Positions 1 through 8,229 of a DNA stretch of 64,000 nucleotides are shown piece after piece. The DNA is from Sporocytophaga myxococcoides (GTDB lineage Bacteria > Bacteroidota > Bacteroidia > Cytophagales > Cytophagaceae): assembly GCF_000775915.1 (NCBI RefSeq), contig NZ_BBLT01000004.1:186001-250000 (forward strand), given 5' to 3'. Position 1 is the stretch's first letter. The number at the start of each line of letters is the position of its first letter. The notes under the pieces were generated by a model, which saw only the letters and a program-made list of their open reading frames with translations, was not told the DNA's origin and ran no database searches. The position numbers and the translations under genes were made by a program.

Positions 1-16
1 CAAACCTCAATTGTTG

Positions 17-65
17 CTTTCCGCTTTAAGCTTTTAACTTACTACTTATAACTTACAACTTATCT
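17..65. repeat. Degenerate 7-bp tandem repeat, CTTNNNN units
   Basis: Seven consecutive heptads each begin with CTT (for example CTTTAAG, CTTTTAA, CTTACTA, CTTATAA, CTTACAA). The array runs up to and over the stop codon of the minus-strand sulfatase gene that ends at position 60. The same type of repeat occurs at five other places in the window. Its function is unknown. Confidence 0.6.
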
Positions 66-1490
66 AGGTCTCGGTGTTACCGGAAGAGGTAGGTAATCTT
101 CATTAAGGATCATCCATTCCTGAAGTTTGCCTTTAAGTTTTTCTTCTATTTCTTTATACTCAGGTTTTCCTGCGAGATTATTGAATTCATTTGGATCTGC
201 TAGTTCATCAAAAAGCTCAAACATTGATCTTCTTTCAGAGAATAAAAGCTTATCCCATTTTTCTTCAAGCTTTCCTTCATTATGAAGTTGCTGGAGTTCA
301 AGCCAGAAAGGTTGTCCTGAGAAGTCTACAGGATAATAAGGCAGTTGCCACAATGCATTATAGATTAACTTATACCTGTCTGAAATAACTGTTCTGCCAA
401 GATCGAAGTGAGCCGTATTCGTGGGAAGGCCTGAACCATGAGCGCCTCTTACAGCATAGATGTATTGGTGTGCCTGGAAGGGTTTATCCTGAAATGAAGG
501 AACAATACTCACTCCAGTAAATTCTTTTGGTGCAGCAATACCTGCGACTTGTAATAATGTAGGAGCAATATCTTCTCCTGATACTAAAATATTGCTTACC
601 TGTCCTGGTTTGATAAGATCAGAAAGGCGCATGATTAACGGAACATTCAATCCTAATTTGTACAATGTACCTTTACCTCTTACAAGTGCACCACCATTGT
701 CTCCCATGAAGACAATCAATGTATTTTTATCCAGTCCTCTTCTCTTAAGTTCTTCAAAAACTTTTCCTACTTCATGATCAAGACGCTGAATTTCTCCAAG
801 ATATCCTGCTAAATCTTTTCTTAATAATTTTGTATCAGGCCATCCTTCGGGAATTTTTATAGTATCAGGATCGGGCTCATACTCTTTAGCATTAAAGATT
901 CGGTGAGGATCTGAATAACTTAACTGAAGAAAGAAGGGTTTTCCTTTAGGAATTGTATTCAGAAAGTCTTTATACTGATAATAAATGCTATCCATGTTTC
1001 CGGTAGTCTTTAAATAATCTACACGATTCTTAAAGGTCTCCAGGTTATATTTATCAAACACTTCTTCCGATACCGCTGTCGTTCTCGCACCATTTAAGTG
1101 AAAATTTCTTCCGCATACACCCGTATAATAACCTCCCTTTCTTAGTAATTCAGGATAAGAAATTACATCTGCTGATAAAGGCGCTGTGAAGCGAGTCATG
1201 CGAATGTCAAGTGTAGACCTTCCGGTCATGATAGCTGCTCTTGAAAGGACGCATTGAGGCGCAGTGGTATGAGCCCTGTTATAAATTATGCCTTCTTTGG
1301 CAAGTTTATCAATGTTTGGAGTTTTTACAGGATAACCATAGCATCCCAGAAAAGGTACGCTATGGTCATCTGATAAAATGAATAATATATTAGGTTGGTT
1401 TTGCTTTTCCTTTTTTACAGTCCCGGCCAACAGGGCACCTGAGAATAAACTTACAATTGTTAAAATTACTCCTGCACTAATTCTTAGCAT
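60..1490 (-). CDS. Secreted sulfatase (S1 family) with atypical CVLSR motif
   Basis: Predicted periplasmic or secreted type I sulfatase that hydrolyses sulfate esters. From the ATG at 1490 it has an N-terminal signal peptide (about residues 1-23), then the core NILFILSDDH carrying the metal-binding Asp pair, and later FMGDNGG. The formylglycine site reads C-V-L-S-R (Cys about residue 80) instead of the usual C-x-P-S-R or C-x-A-x-R, so the third position is Leu. The rest of the signature (AAIMTGR) is intact. An in-frame GTG at 1511 would overlap the FGE gene, but I prefer the ATG, which lies 10 bp after the FGE stop codon. It is the last gene of a long sulfatase operon and directly follows its probable maturase. 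Substrate unknown. Whether the variant motif is modified is open. Confidence 0.9.
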   Translation of the reverse strand: MLRISAGVILTIVSLFSGALLAGTVKKEKQNQPNILFILSDDHSVPFLGCYGYPVKTPNIDKLAKEGIIYNRAHTTAPQCVLSRAAIMTGRSTLDIRMTRFTAPLSADVISYPELLRKGGYYTGVCGRNFHLNGARTTAVSEEVFDKYNLETFKNRVDYLKTTGNMDSIYYQYKDFLNTIPKGKPFFLQLSYSDPHRIFNAKEYEPDPDTIKIPEGWPDTKLLRKDLAGYLGEIQRLDHEVGKVFEELKRRGLDKNTLIVFMGDNGGALVRGKGTLYKLGLNVPLIMRLSDLIKPGQVSNILVSGEDIAPTLLQVAGIAAPKEFTGVSIVPSFQDKPFQAHQYIYAVRGAHGSGLPTNTAHFDLGRTVISDRYKLIYNALWQLPYYPVDFSGQPFWLELQQLHNEGKLEEKWDKLLFSERRSMFELFDELADPNEFNNLAGKPEYKEIEEKLKGKLQEWMILNEDYLPLPVTPRPR

Positions 1491-1500
1491 ATATAGATTA

Positions 1501-2535
1501 TTATTTATCACCTTCTACCTTATCCTTTACACATCTGAAGCCAAGGTTATTCGAAGCGCTGGTTACCTCTCCCTTGCCTCTGCTTCCGCTTTTATACCTA
1601 ATGCAATACTGATCACTGCAAAGGAATGAACCACCCTTTTGAACACGTTTAACTGCTGATGGTTCATCCGGATCAAAGCTATCTTCAGGACCTTGAGGAT
1701 TTACCTTAGGACTTTTTGCAAAGTAGTCTGGGCGATAGTAATCGTTGCACCATTCCCATACATTTCCTTCCATGTCATACAAGCCGTAAGGATTGGCAGG
1801 AAACGTTTTCACAGGTGCAACACCAGCATAGCCATCTTCAATAGTATTGTTATCAGGAAAGTTTCCCTGATAAATATTAGCTGTCCATTTGCCATTGGGT
1901 TTTAATTCATTACCCCAATAAAATTTATTATTGCCTTGTCCACCCTGAGCAGCAAACTCCCACTCTGCTTCTGTAGGAAGCCTTTTCCCCGCCCACTTAG
2001 CATAAGCAACAGCATCTTCATAACAAACATGAACAACTGGATCATTTTCTTTTCCTTTAATCGATGAAGATGGGCCAAAAGGATGATTCCATGTAGCTCC
2101 TGGAACATAAGTCCACCATTGCAATGCATCATTCAGATGTACTTTTCTGTTAGGAGGTGTAAACACTGCCGATCCTGGAACTAACTGATCCGAAGGAACG
2201 CCTGGATAATCTTTAGGATCTAAAGCTTGTTCTGCTACAGTTACATAATGTGTGGCTTCTATAAAATTAGCGAACTCAGCATTAGTAACTTCATGCTCGT
2301 CCATGTAAAAACCATTTACCGTTACTTCATGTAGTGGATGAGCATCAGGAAAATCTGGATTATCAGACCCCATAAGAAACGTACCTCCTGGTATCCAAAC
2401 CATTTTAGATTCAGCCTTTATCTGAGAGGATTTTTGCTGTTCGTTCTGTATATCTTTCATTTGAGTATTTCTATTTTGACAAGCAGATAACAGAAGCATG
2501 AGAAAAAAAGAAAGGATGGTTCTGTAAGTATTCAT
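1501..2535 (-). CDS. Formylglycine-generating enzyme (sulfatase maturase), lipoprotein
   Basis: SUMF1/FGE-family protein of 344 aa that would oxidise the sulfatase active-site Cys to formylglycine using O2. It starts with a lipoprotein signal (LLLSAC, Cys19), so maturation probably happens in the periplasm, anchored to a membrane. The FGE fold spans about residues 44-338 (WIPGGTFLMGS, DEHEVTNAEFANF, RLPTEAEWEFAAQGG, GNVWEWCNDYY). The two catalytic cysteines of true FGEs are present near the C-terminus as GGSFLCSDQYCIRYKSGSR (Cys306 and Cys311, C-x4-C), followed by SASNNLGFRC. This separates it from FGE-like proteins of other function, which lack the pair. It sits immediately upstream of a sulfatase, in a locus with six sulfatases, so it is very likely their dedicated activator. 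Confidence 0.93.
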   Translation of the reverse strand: MNTYRTILSFFLMLLLSACQNRNTQMKDIQNEQQKSSQIKAESKMVWIPGGTFLMGSDNPDFPDAHPLHEVTVNGFYMDEHEVTNAEFANFIEATHYVTVAEQALDPKDYPGVPSDQLVPGSAVFTPPNRKVHLNDALQWWTYVPGATWNHPFGPSSSIKGKENDPVVHVCYEDAVAYAKWAGKRLPTEAEWEFAAQGGQGNNKFYWGNELKPNGKWTANIYQGNFPDNNTIEDGYAGVAPVKTFPANPYGLYDMEGNVWEWCNDYYRPDYFAKSPKVNPQGPEDSFDPDEPSAVKRVQKGGSFLCSDQYCIRYKSGSRGKGEVTSASNNLGFRCVKDKVEGDK

Positions 2536-2768
2536 TTATTATATTATTTGGTGATTCTGAGTAATAAGGAAGAAGTAATCAAATTAAAATTGTTTTATTC
2601 TTACTATACTTATTCTATAGACAAAGTAAACATACAAACGAATTAAATCCTATTAACCCAAAAGTATCTTGGTTTTCGTACAACTAACCCAGGTAGTTAA
2701 AACTAATTAACTGAAGGAGTTAGCCAAACTACCCTTTTTGGCCATTAACAGAAATCAAAATCATTTAA

Positions 2769-3557
2769 TTAATTATTAGTAATGCTCAGATTCGCAAATT
2801 CTCCTCCCGAGCCTTCACCTGTCCATAAACCAATCATTCCTGATTTTCTGTTATTTAATTTATTTACAACTAAAGAAGGCTTAGTTGCATTATTTACAAA
2901 GACCTTCACTTCTTTGTCACCTACTTCTATTCTTGTATGAAACCAATTATTAGGATCAGGTTCCGGCGCTACAGCTTTTTCATATTGTCCATTCTTTTCA
3001 TCTCTGAGTTTTTTCCAGGGAAAATCAGGATGACTGATATACTGAACAGCATGAATATGTCTAATGGAATCTGTGGCTTTAAAATTGAAAGGCCTGAAGT
3101 AAATACCATCAAATGTCTTGTTATCAGCTCCATGGAATGCAACCCCGATAAAGCTCTTCTGCAAAACATCTTTGCCTTTAAGATCCAGCTCTATAATTCC
3201 TTTTGAAAAGGTTACTCCTTTTATCCAGACTACTCCTTCTCCATCTTTTTCACTAATCTTTACTGCACTGTATTTCTTATCAGGAGAAGCTGTTACTTCT
3301 CTATTGACGACCATCAGCTCCTTTTTAGCAAGAAGCTTACCCAGATCATATTGTGATGATTTCGTCTTCTGCGACAATAATGCTGCTCTTCCGTTACTAA
3401 CATCACATGCATTTTTCCCTTCTGTTTTTTTAGTTACAGTCTTTGATCCTCCATCAGCTACTTTAGGATCCTGAACATTCTTAAATGCAGGTACTATTAT
3501 AGCAAACAGACTAAGTCCTATAAAAGCCGCAATAACGGTGGTTCTTTTGTTTTTCAT
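2769..3557 (-). CDS. Secreted LamG/DUF1080-like concanavalin-fold protein
   Basis: 262 aa with an N-terminal signal peptide (about residues 1-24). The C-terminal part (about 85-260) looks like a concanavalin A-like jelly-roll of the DUF1080/LamG type: GIIELDLKGKD, FIGVAFHGADNK, YFRPFNF, NWFHTRIEVGDKEVKVFVN and a final GMIGLWTGEGSGGEFANLSI. This fold binds or hydrolyses sugars in secreted proteins, but I see no recognisable catalytic motif. The gene is 6 bp downstream of a sulfatase gene in the same operon, so binding of the sulfated substrate is a reasonable inference. The 233 bp between it and the FGE gene contains no gene. Fold assignment moderate, function unknown. Confidence 0.75.
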   Translation of the reverse strand: MKNKRTTVIAAFIGLSLFAIIVPAFKNVQDPKVADGGSKTVTKKTEGKNACDVSNGRAALLSQKTKSSQYDLGKLLAKKELMVVNREVTASPDKKYSAVKISEKDGEGVVWIKGVTFSKGIIELDLKGKDVLQKSFIGVAFHGADNKTFDGIYFRPFNFKATDSIRHIHAVQYISHPDFPWKKLRDEKNGQYEKAVAPEPDPNNWFHTRIEVGDKEVKVFVNNATKPSLVVNKLNNRKSGMIGLWTGEGSGGEFANLSITNN

Positions 3558-3563
3558 ATTTAA

Positions 3564-4991
3564 TTATTCTTTTATAACTGCTTCAGATTTATTCACTGCA
3601 TAATTCTTCCTCAATTTCGCTGAAAGGTCTTTTACTGTTTCAGCATATTTAGAATCATTGGCAAGATTGGTAAATTCATCTTTATCATTCTGATGATCAT
3701 ACAACTCAACTCCTGCTCTACCTTCATCCCACTCTGTATATCTCCATCTTTCCGTGCGGATACTTCTTCCCATAATATCTTTTCTTTTTACCTGAGTAAA
3801 AGCTGGTTTATCCCAGGTAGCAGAAGGATTTTTCAAAAGAGGTGTAAGACTCTTACCTTGCAAATGTCTAGGTGCAGGTAGTCCGCATAACTCAGCAAGT
3901 GTCGGATAGATGTCAAGTAGTTCAACCGTTCTGGATGACGCTTTACCACCCTGCCCTGGAACAGATATGATCAATGGTACTCTTGCAGAATTTTCGAATA
4001 AGCTTTGCTTCATCCACTGCCCATGCTGGCCAAGGTTATAGCCATGATCACTCCATAAAACAATGATAGTATTTTCAGAAAGTTTTAAACGATCCAGAGC
4101 ATCCAAAAGTCTGCCCACCTGAGCATCCATAAAAGATACGGTAGCATAATAGGCTCTCTGTGCTTCCCTCCTTTTCTGCTCATCAAGTCCCCAATGAGGA
4201 GGAGTTGTAAATAAAGCAGCTTCAGGAACATCCGCTAAATCATTTTCTTTTTCTTTTGCTAAAGGCACTTTGTTTTCATCATATAAATCAAAGTACTTTT
4301 GAGGTGCGACATAAGGAGAATGAGGTCTGAAAAATCCTACAGCAAGAAATAATGGTTCATCTTTCTTTTCTTCTAAAATTTTAATAGCCTCATTAACAAT
4401 TAAACCATCCGTCTGCTCTTCATCAGTCCCTCCTGTTGCTCTATAGGCCAGAGCACTTCCCAGATGTCTTTCAGGTGTAAGATTTTTTATCAGAGCTTCT
4501 TCTGCTTTATCTCTGCCTATAGGATTAATTCTCACATTCCAGGAGATAGAATCATCAAGACCATTTGTACCAATCTGACCTGGTACTCCATAATGGAAAA
4601 TTTTTCCAACACGAGCACTGTAGTAATCATTGTTCTTGAATAACTGAGGCAGCGTTACTACATCAGGAAGATTTTTTCTGAAATGTGTTTGTAATTCATA
4701 GACACCATTAACATCAGGTCTTGTACCAGTAAGCAAAGAAGTTCTGCTTGGACTGCACAAAGGAAACTGGTTATAGGCTTTATCAAATCTTACTCCCCTG
4801 GCAGCCAATCTGTCAATGTTAGGAGATTTTACGAAAGCATTTCCATAGCAACCTAAATCATTATTAAGATCATCAATAGCTATGAAAAGTACATTATACT
4901 TTTTATTTGATTTAGGTTTGTCTACTGGAGAAGCAATAGCAGCTCCAAATATGAAAACAGATAAAACTGAAAAGATAATTTTATTTTTCAT
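3564..4991 (-). CDS. Sulfatase, iduronate-2-sulfatase-like
   Basis: 475 aa secreted type I sulfatase with a signal peptide ending near residue 20. The canonical formylglycine motif is C-S-P-S-R at residues 79-83 followed by TSLLTG, and the metal-site Asp pair is in [18 protein letters not shown]. Other family landmarks are [38 protein letters not shown] and [15 protein letters not shown]. These, above all [11 protein letters not shown] and GFxRPHxPY, resemble iduronate-2-sulfatase-like enzymes (SulfAtlas S1_7 type). The actual substrate cannot be read from sequence. It lies in the sulfatase operon between a long arylsulfatase and the DUF1080-like protein, all with short gaps, so co-transcription is expected. 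Confidence 0.93.
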   Translation of the reverse strand: MKNKIIFSVLSVFIFGAAIASPVDKPKSNKKYNVLFIAIDDLNNDLGCYGNAFVKSPNIDRLAARGVRFDKAYNQFPLCSPSRTSLLTGTRPDVNGVYELQTHFRKNLPDVVTLPQLFKNNDYYSARVGKIFHYGVPGQIGTNGLDDSISWNVRINPIGRDKAEEALIKNLTPERHLGSALAYRATGGTDEEQTDGLIVNEAIKILEEKKDEPLFLAVGFFRPHSPYVAPQKYFDLYDENKVPLAKEKENDLADVPEAALFTTPPHWGLDEQKRREAQRAYYATVSFMDAQVGRLLDALDRLKLSENTIIVLWSDHGYNLGQHGQWMKQSLFENSARVPLIISVPGQGGKASSRTVELLDIYPTLAELCGLPAPRHLQGKSLTPLLKNPSATWDKPAFTQVKRKDIMGRSIRTERWRYTEWDEGRAGVELYDHQNDKDEFTNLANDSKYAETVKDLSAKLRKNYAVNKSEAVIKE

Positions 4992-5055
4992 TGAATTATA
5001 AAATTGTAGCGTTGTAATCTTGATTGAATTATAAATAGTGAGTTAATATTTGACC

Positions 5056-7428
5056 TTACTTCTCCTCAGAAATTGTTATCTTATCCTTTTTGGCAAATTC
5101 AATGACAACTTTTTTCAACTTACCATTGAAGTCAAAAGGAACCTGATATCTATCGGAAACCGGAGCAATGAGATCTCTTCCCACATCAGTTCCATCTACT
5201 TTATTTCCTGCATAGACAGTTGCTTCCTTCTTTGTAAAGCTTCTTTCGGCGATCTTTTCATTATTAATGTAAAGCGCTTCAGTCCCTGCAATTTCATTAG
5301 CATCACCACCATTAAAATTGTAGTCAAATCGGAATACTGACTTTCCTTTAGGAAGTGGCTTATCTGACACAAGGTGAGCAATCTGATTGTTGGACCTATG
5401 AGCGAACAGCAACTTACCTTCTTTTATAAAAAGGCTTATTCCATTATTTTCACCTCCAAGAGCAAACAAAACACCTTCTTCTTTACCAGTTACCAATTCT
5501 ACTTCTGCTTTAACACTAAATGATTTACCATCATATAAAGGATTGCTCACTCCGACAAGATGATCAACTCCTGGATACAATGTAATCACAGATGATTTCC
5601 CATATATACTTCTGCCTTCAGGCATGTTATGAGCAGTAAAGTCCTTCAATGGAAATACATTGTACTTCTTCGCTTCTTCATCAAACAGAGCCTGTAATTC
5701 CTTCAGCTTTTCCGGATGTTTTGAAGCAAGGTTGATTCTCTCATTAAAGTCTTCGTTCAGATTATACAACTCCCATACATCCTTGCTGAAATCAATTTTC
5801 TTTCCTGACGGGTCTGCTTTTTCACCAATGTTGATAGTCTCCCCTATCTCGTGATGTGCACCGGCCTTCCAGCCATCCTTGTATATTGCCCTGGAACCGG
5901 CAATCTCATAATACTGTACAGTATGACGTGATTGAGCTTTTGCATTTTCCACAGAATATGCAAGACTGACCCCTTCTACAGCTTTCTGCTTGTATCCGTT
6001 AATTACCTCCGGCACTTCTGCTTTCGCAAGCTCTAAGGTTGTAGGCAACACATCAATAACATGTCCGTACTGATGTCTGATACCTCCTTTATCTTTAATG
6101 ATTTTAGGATAGGAAATAATAAGAGGATTACGTGTACCTCCTTCCGTATTAGCATCAGCTTTCCAGTATCTGAATGGAGTATTGGTTGCCATTGCCAAAC
6201 CTATAGGATAATCAGTACTTGATTCATCAGTACCTATGATGTCGCGGGCATTTAATATCGCATCAATACGCTCTTCACCTTTCAACTTGTTTATCTGAGG
6301 ATTAACAGTACCATATTGAGTTCCTCCTTTGCTGGCTCCGTTGTCACCCAGAACAATGGCAATCAGCGTATTATCCAACTGATCGATCTGCTCTAAATAA
6401 TTGATGATTCTACCAATCTCATAATCAGTATAGGAATAAAAAGCAGCATATACTTCCATGAAATGAGCGTAAGCCTTCCTCTCCTTTTCAGACAAATCTT
6501 TCCAGGCTTTTACATTCGGATTGCATTCAGGCAAGACAGTATTGGCAGGAATAATGCCCAGCTTTTTTTGTCTTTCGATTACAACTTTTCTATACTCATC
6601 CCAGCCAAGATCAAATTTACCTTTGTATTTATCTATCCACTCCTTTGCTACCTGATGAGGGGAATGAGTAGCGCCAGTCGCAAGGTACAGAAAGAAAGGT
6701 TTTTCAGGATCTGAAGATTTCTGATTTGCAATGTATTTAATTGCTTTATCAGCTAATAACTCATTTAAGTGTTTTGTATTCGGCTCTATGCTTAACTTAG
6801 TCTGATCTTCCCATAACTCAGGATGCCACTGATCAGTAGCTCCCGGATGAAAACCATAAAAGTGATCAAAGCCTCTTCCTGTAGGCCATCTGTTGAATGG
6901 TCCTGCCTGAGAATTTTCCACAACAGGAGTTAAGTGCCATTTACCTAAAGCAAAAGTATTATAACCATTTTCTCTAAGAATCTCAGCTACCGTTGCCTTT
7001 TCAAAAGGAATACGGGTATCATATCCAGGGAAATCAATAGCTGCTGGTGTTAACAAACCTACGTGCACCGAATGGTGGTTTCTACCTGTTAACAATGCAG
7101 CTCTTGTTGGAGAGCATATTGCAGTTGTGTGAAAATTGGTAAACTTCAAACCATTATTTGCAATCCTTTCAATATTCGGTGTCTCAACCAGACCTCCGAA
7201 AGGAGTTGTGGCCCCGAAACCGGCATCATCAATTAAGATCCATACAATGTTAGGAGCATCTGGTGAGGCTTTTTTATTGAATTGAATTTTGTATGGTACA
7301 GACTCTGGTAAAGTCTTACCAATCTCTCCTTCAAACTTTTGCTCCGGACTGTATTGACCGAAGGAAGGAAGAGTTAAAAAAAGAGATGCAATAAATGCAG
7401 CTCCTTTAGTTTTAAGGTGGTTACTCAT
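5056..7428 (-). CDS. Long arylsulfatase (S1_4-like) with C-terminal extra domain
   Basis: 790 aa secreted arylsulfatase. The signal peptide ends near residue 25 (LPSFGQ). Catalytic core: NIVWILIDDAGFG (metal Asp pair at 67-68), formylglycine motif C-S-P-T-R at 105-109 followed by AALLTGRNHHSVHVG, GKWHLTP, and ATGATHSPHQVAKEW. The length and the TGRNHHSVxxG signature match the long bacterial arylsulfatases (AtsA-like, about 780 aa). The last 150 or so residues form an extra beta-rich region (GVLFALGGENNGISLFIKEGKLLF) typical of this class. It is a clear paralogue of the arylsulfatase at 10938-13277 and probably arose by duplication within the locus. Substrate unknown. Confidence 0.94.
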   Translation of the reverse strand: MSNHLKTKGAAFIASLFLTLPSFGQYSPEQKFEGEIGKTLPESVPYKIQFNKKASPDAPNIVWILIDDAGFGATTPFGGLVETPNIERIANNGLKFTNFHTTAICSPTRAALLTGRNHHSVHVGLLTPAAIDFPGYDTRIPFEKATVAEILRENGYNTFALGKWHLTPVVENSQAGPFNRWPTGRGFDHFYGFHPGATDQWHPELWEDQTKLSIEPNTKHLNELLADKAIKYIANQKSSDPEKPFFLYLATGATHSPHQVAKEWIDKYKGKFDLGWDEYRKVVIERQKKLGIIPANTVLPECNPNVKAWKDLSEKERKAYAHFMEVYAAFYSYTDYEIGRIINYLEQIDQLDNTLIAIVLGDNGASKGGTQYGTVNPQINKLKGEERIDAILNARDIIGTDESSTDYPIGLAMATNTPFRYWKADANTEGGTRNPLIISYPKIIKDKGGIRHQYGHVIDVLPTTLELAKAEVPEVINGYKQKAVEGVSLAYSVENAKAQSRHTVQYYEIAGSRAIYKDGWKAGAHHEIGETINIGEKADPSGKKIDFSKDVWELYNLNEDFNERINLASKHPEKLKELQALFDEEAKKYNVFPLKDFTAHNMPEGRSIYGKSSVITLYPGVDHLVGVSNPLYDGKSFSVKAEVELVTGKEEGVLFALGGENNGISLFIKEGKLLFAHRSNNQIAHLVSDKPLPKGKSVFRFDYNFNGGDANEIAGTEALYINNEKIAERSFTKKEATVYAGNKVDGTDVGRDLIAPVSDRYQVPFDFNGKLKKVVIEFAKKDKITISEEK

Positions 7429-7454
7429 TTTATTAAAAGATTATGTGAATGCAA

Positions 7455-8213
7455 TTAATGACCGCTAACTGGTTTTTCTAGTGATGCTGATTTATTCTGA
7501 ATAGCCAGTATTTCTTTCTCTATTACTGCAGTTGAACTGAAACCTGTTTTTTGCCATACAATTTTACCATCCTTATATAGTATCAATGTTGGTAAAGAAT
7601 TTATATTCAGATCTATTCCCAATTGTTTGTTCTCAAAGAATTCAATTTTTACAACTTTAAGATCTTTCGGATGATTTTGAGAAATGCTGTCAATAACAGG
7701 TATCAGTTTCTTGCAGCCTCCGCAATATTTTGATCCGATGTCTACAAGCACAATGTTATCAGATTGAATAAGCTTATTATATTGATCGGAAGTAAGGCCG
7801 CTCCCGGTAGCACTTTCCACAGGTTTACCAGATCCAACCCAATTACTGAAACCACCAGGGAGTTCATATACTTCTGAAAAACCTTCTGATTGCAACTTCT
7901 TTCGCAGAGTCTTACTTCTTCCATTGCCAATAGAATAAACAAATACTGGCTTATTCTTTTTTAATTTGCTCACCTGCTTCTGGTAATCAGCTTCATCAGA
8001 GACATTAAGGTTGATTGCCCCTTTTAAATGGTTTTGCTGATATTCTTCAAATGAACGAGCATCGATAATCTGAGCTTTAGCGCCTTCTTTATTCACTTTA
8101 TCTTCAAACTCTTTAAGTGTTAAAGATATGCTGTTATCTTCCTGTGCCTGTATACTAAGAGAATAAGTAAAAGCAATAGCCAATATGAGTACTAGTCTGA
8201 TCATGTTTTTCAT
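7455..8213 (-). CDS. Secreted rhodanese-thioredoxin fusion, rhodanese Cys replaced
   Basis: 252 aa with a signal peptide (cleavage near SIQAQ, residue 24). Residues about 30-132 are a rhodanese-like domain (IIDARSFEEYQQNHLKGAINL, LPGGFSNWVGSGKPV). Residues about 140-240 are a thioredoxin-fold domain with the redox motif C-G-G-C at 164-167 and the cis-Pro region SLPTLILYKDG. In active rhodaneses the loop after the central strand carries a Cys that accepts sulfur. Here the loop reads FVYSIGNGRS, with Ser94 where Cys is expected, so sulfurtransferase activity is doubtful while the thioredoxin site is intact. It sits 26 bp from an arylsulfatase and 17 bp from a TonB-dependent receptor. A role in periplasmic disulfide handling is an inference. 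Confidence 0.88.
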   Translation of the reverse strand: MKNMIRLVLILAIAFTYSLSIQAQEDNSISLTLKEFEDKVNKEGAKAQIIDARSFEEYQQNHLKGAINLNVSDEADYQKQVSKLKKNKPVFVYSIGNGRSKTLRKKLQSEGFSEVYELPGGFSNWVGSGKPVESATGSGLTSDQYNKLIQSDNIVLVDIGSKYCGGCKKLIPVIDSISQNHPKDLKVVKIEFFENKQLGIDLNINSLPTLILYKDGKIVWQKTGFSSTAVIEKEILAIQNKSASLEKPVSGH

Positions 8214-8229
8214 AGCTTATGTTATTATG

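Noticed and set aside
2640-2760. Promoter and operator between the DUF1080-like gene and FGE
   Set aside because: TTACTTTG matches the -7 box at only seven of eight positions and no TTG is at the right distance. The GGTAGTT/AACTACC inverted motif is short. Not supported enough.
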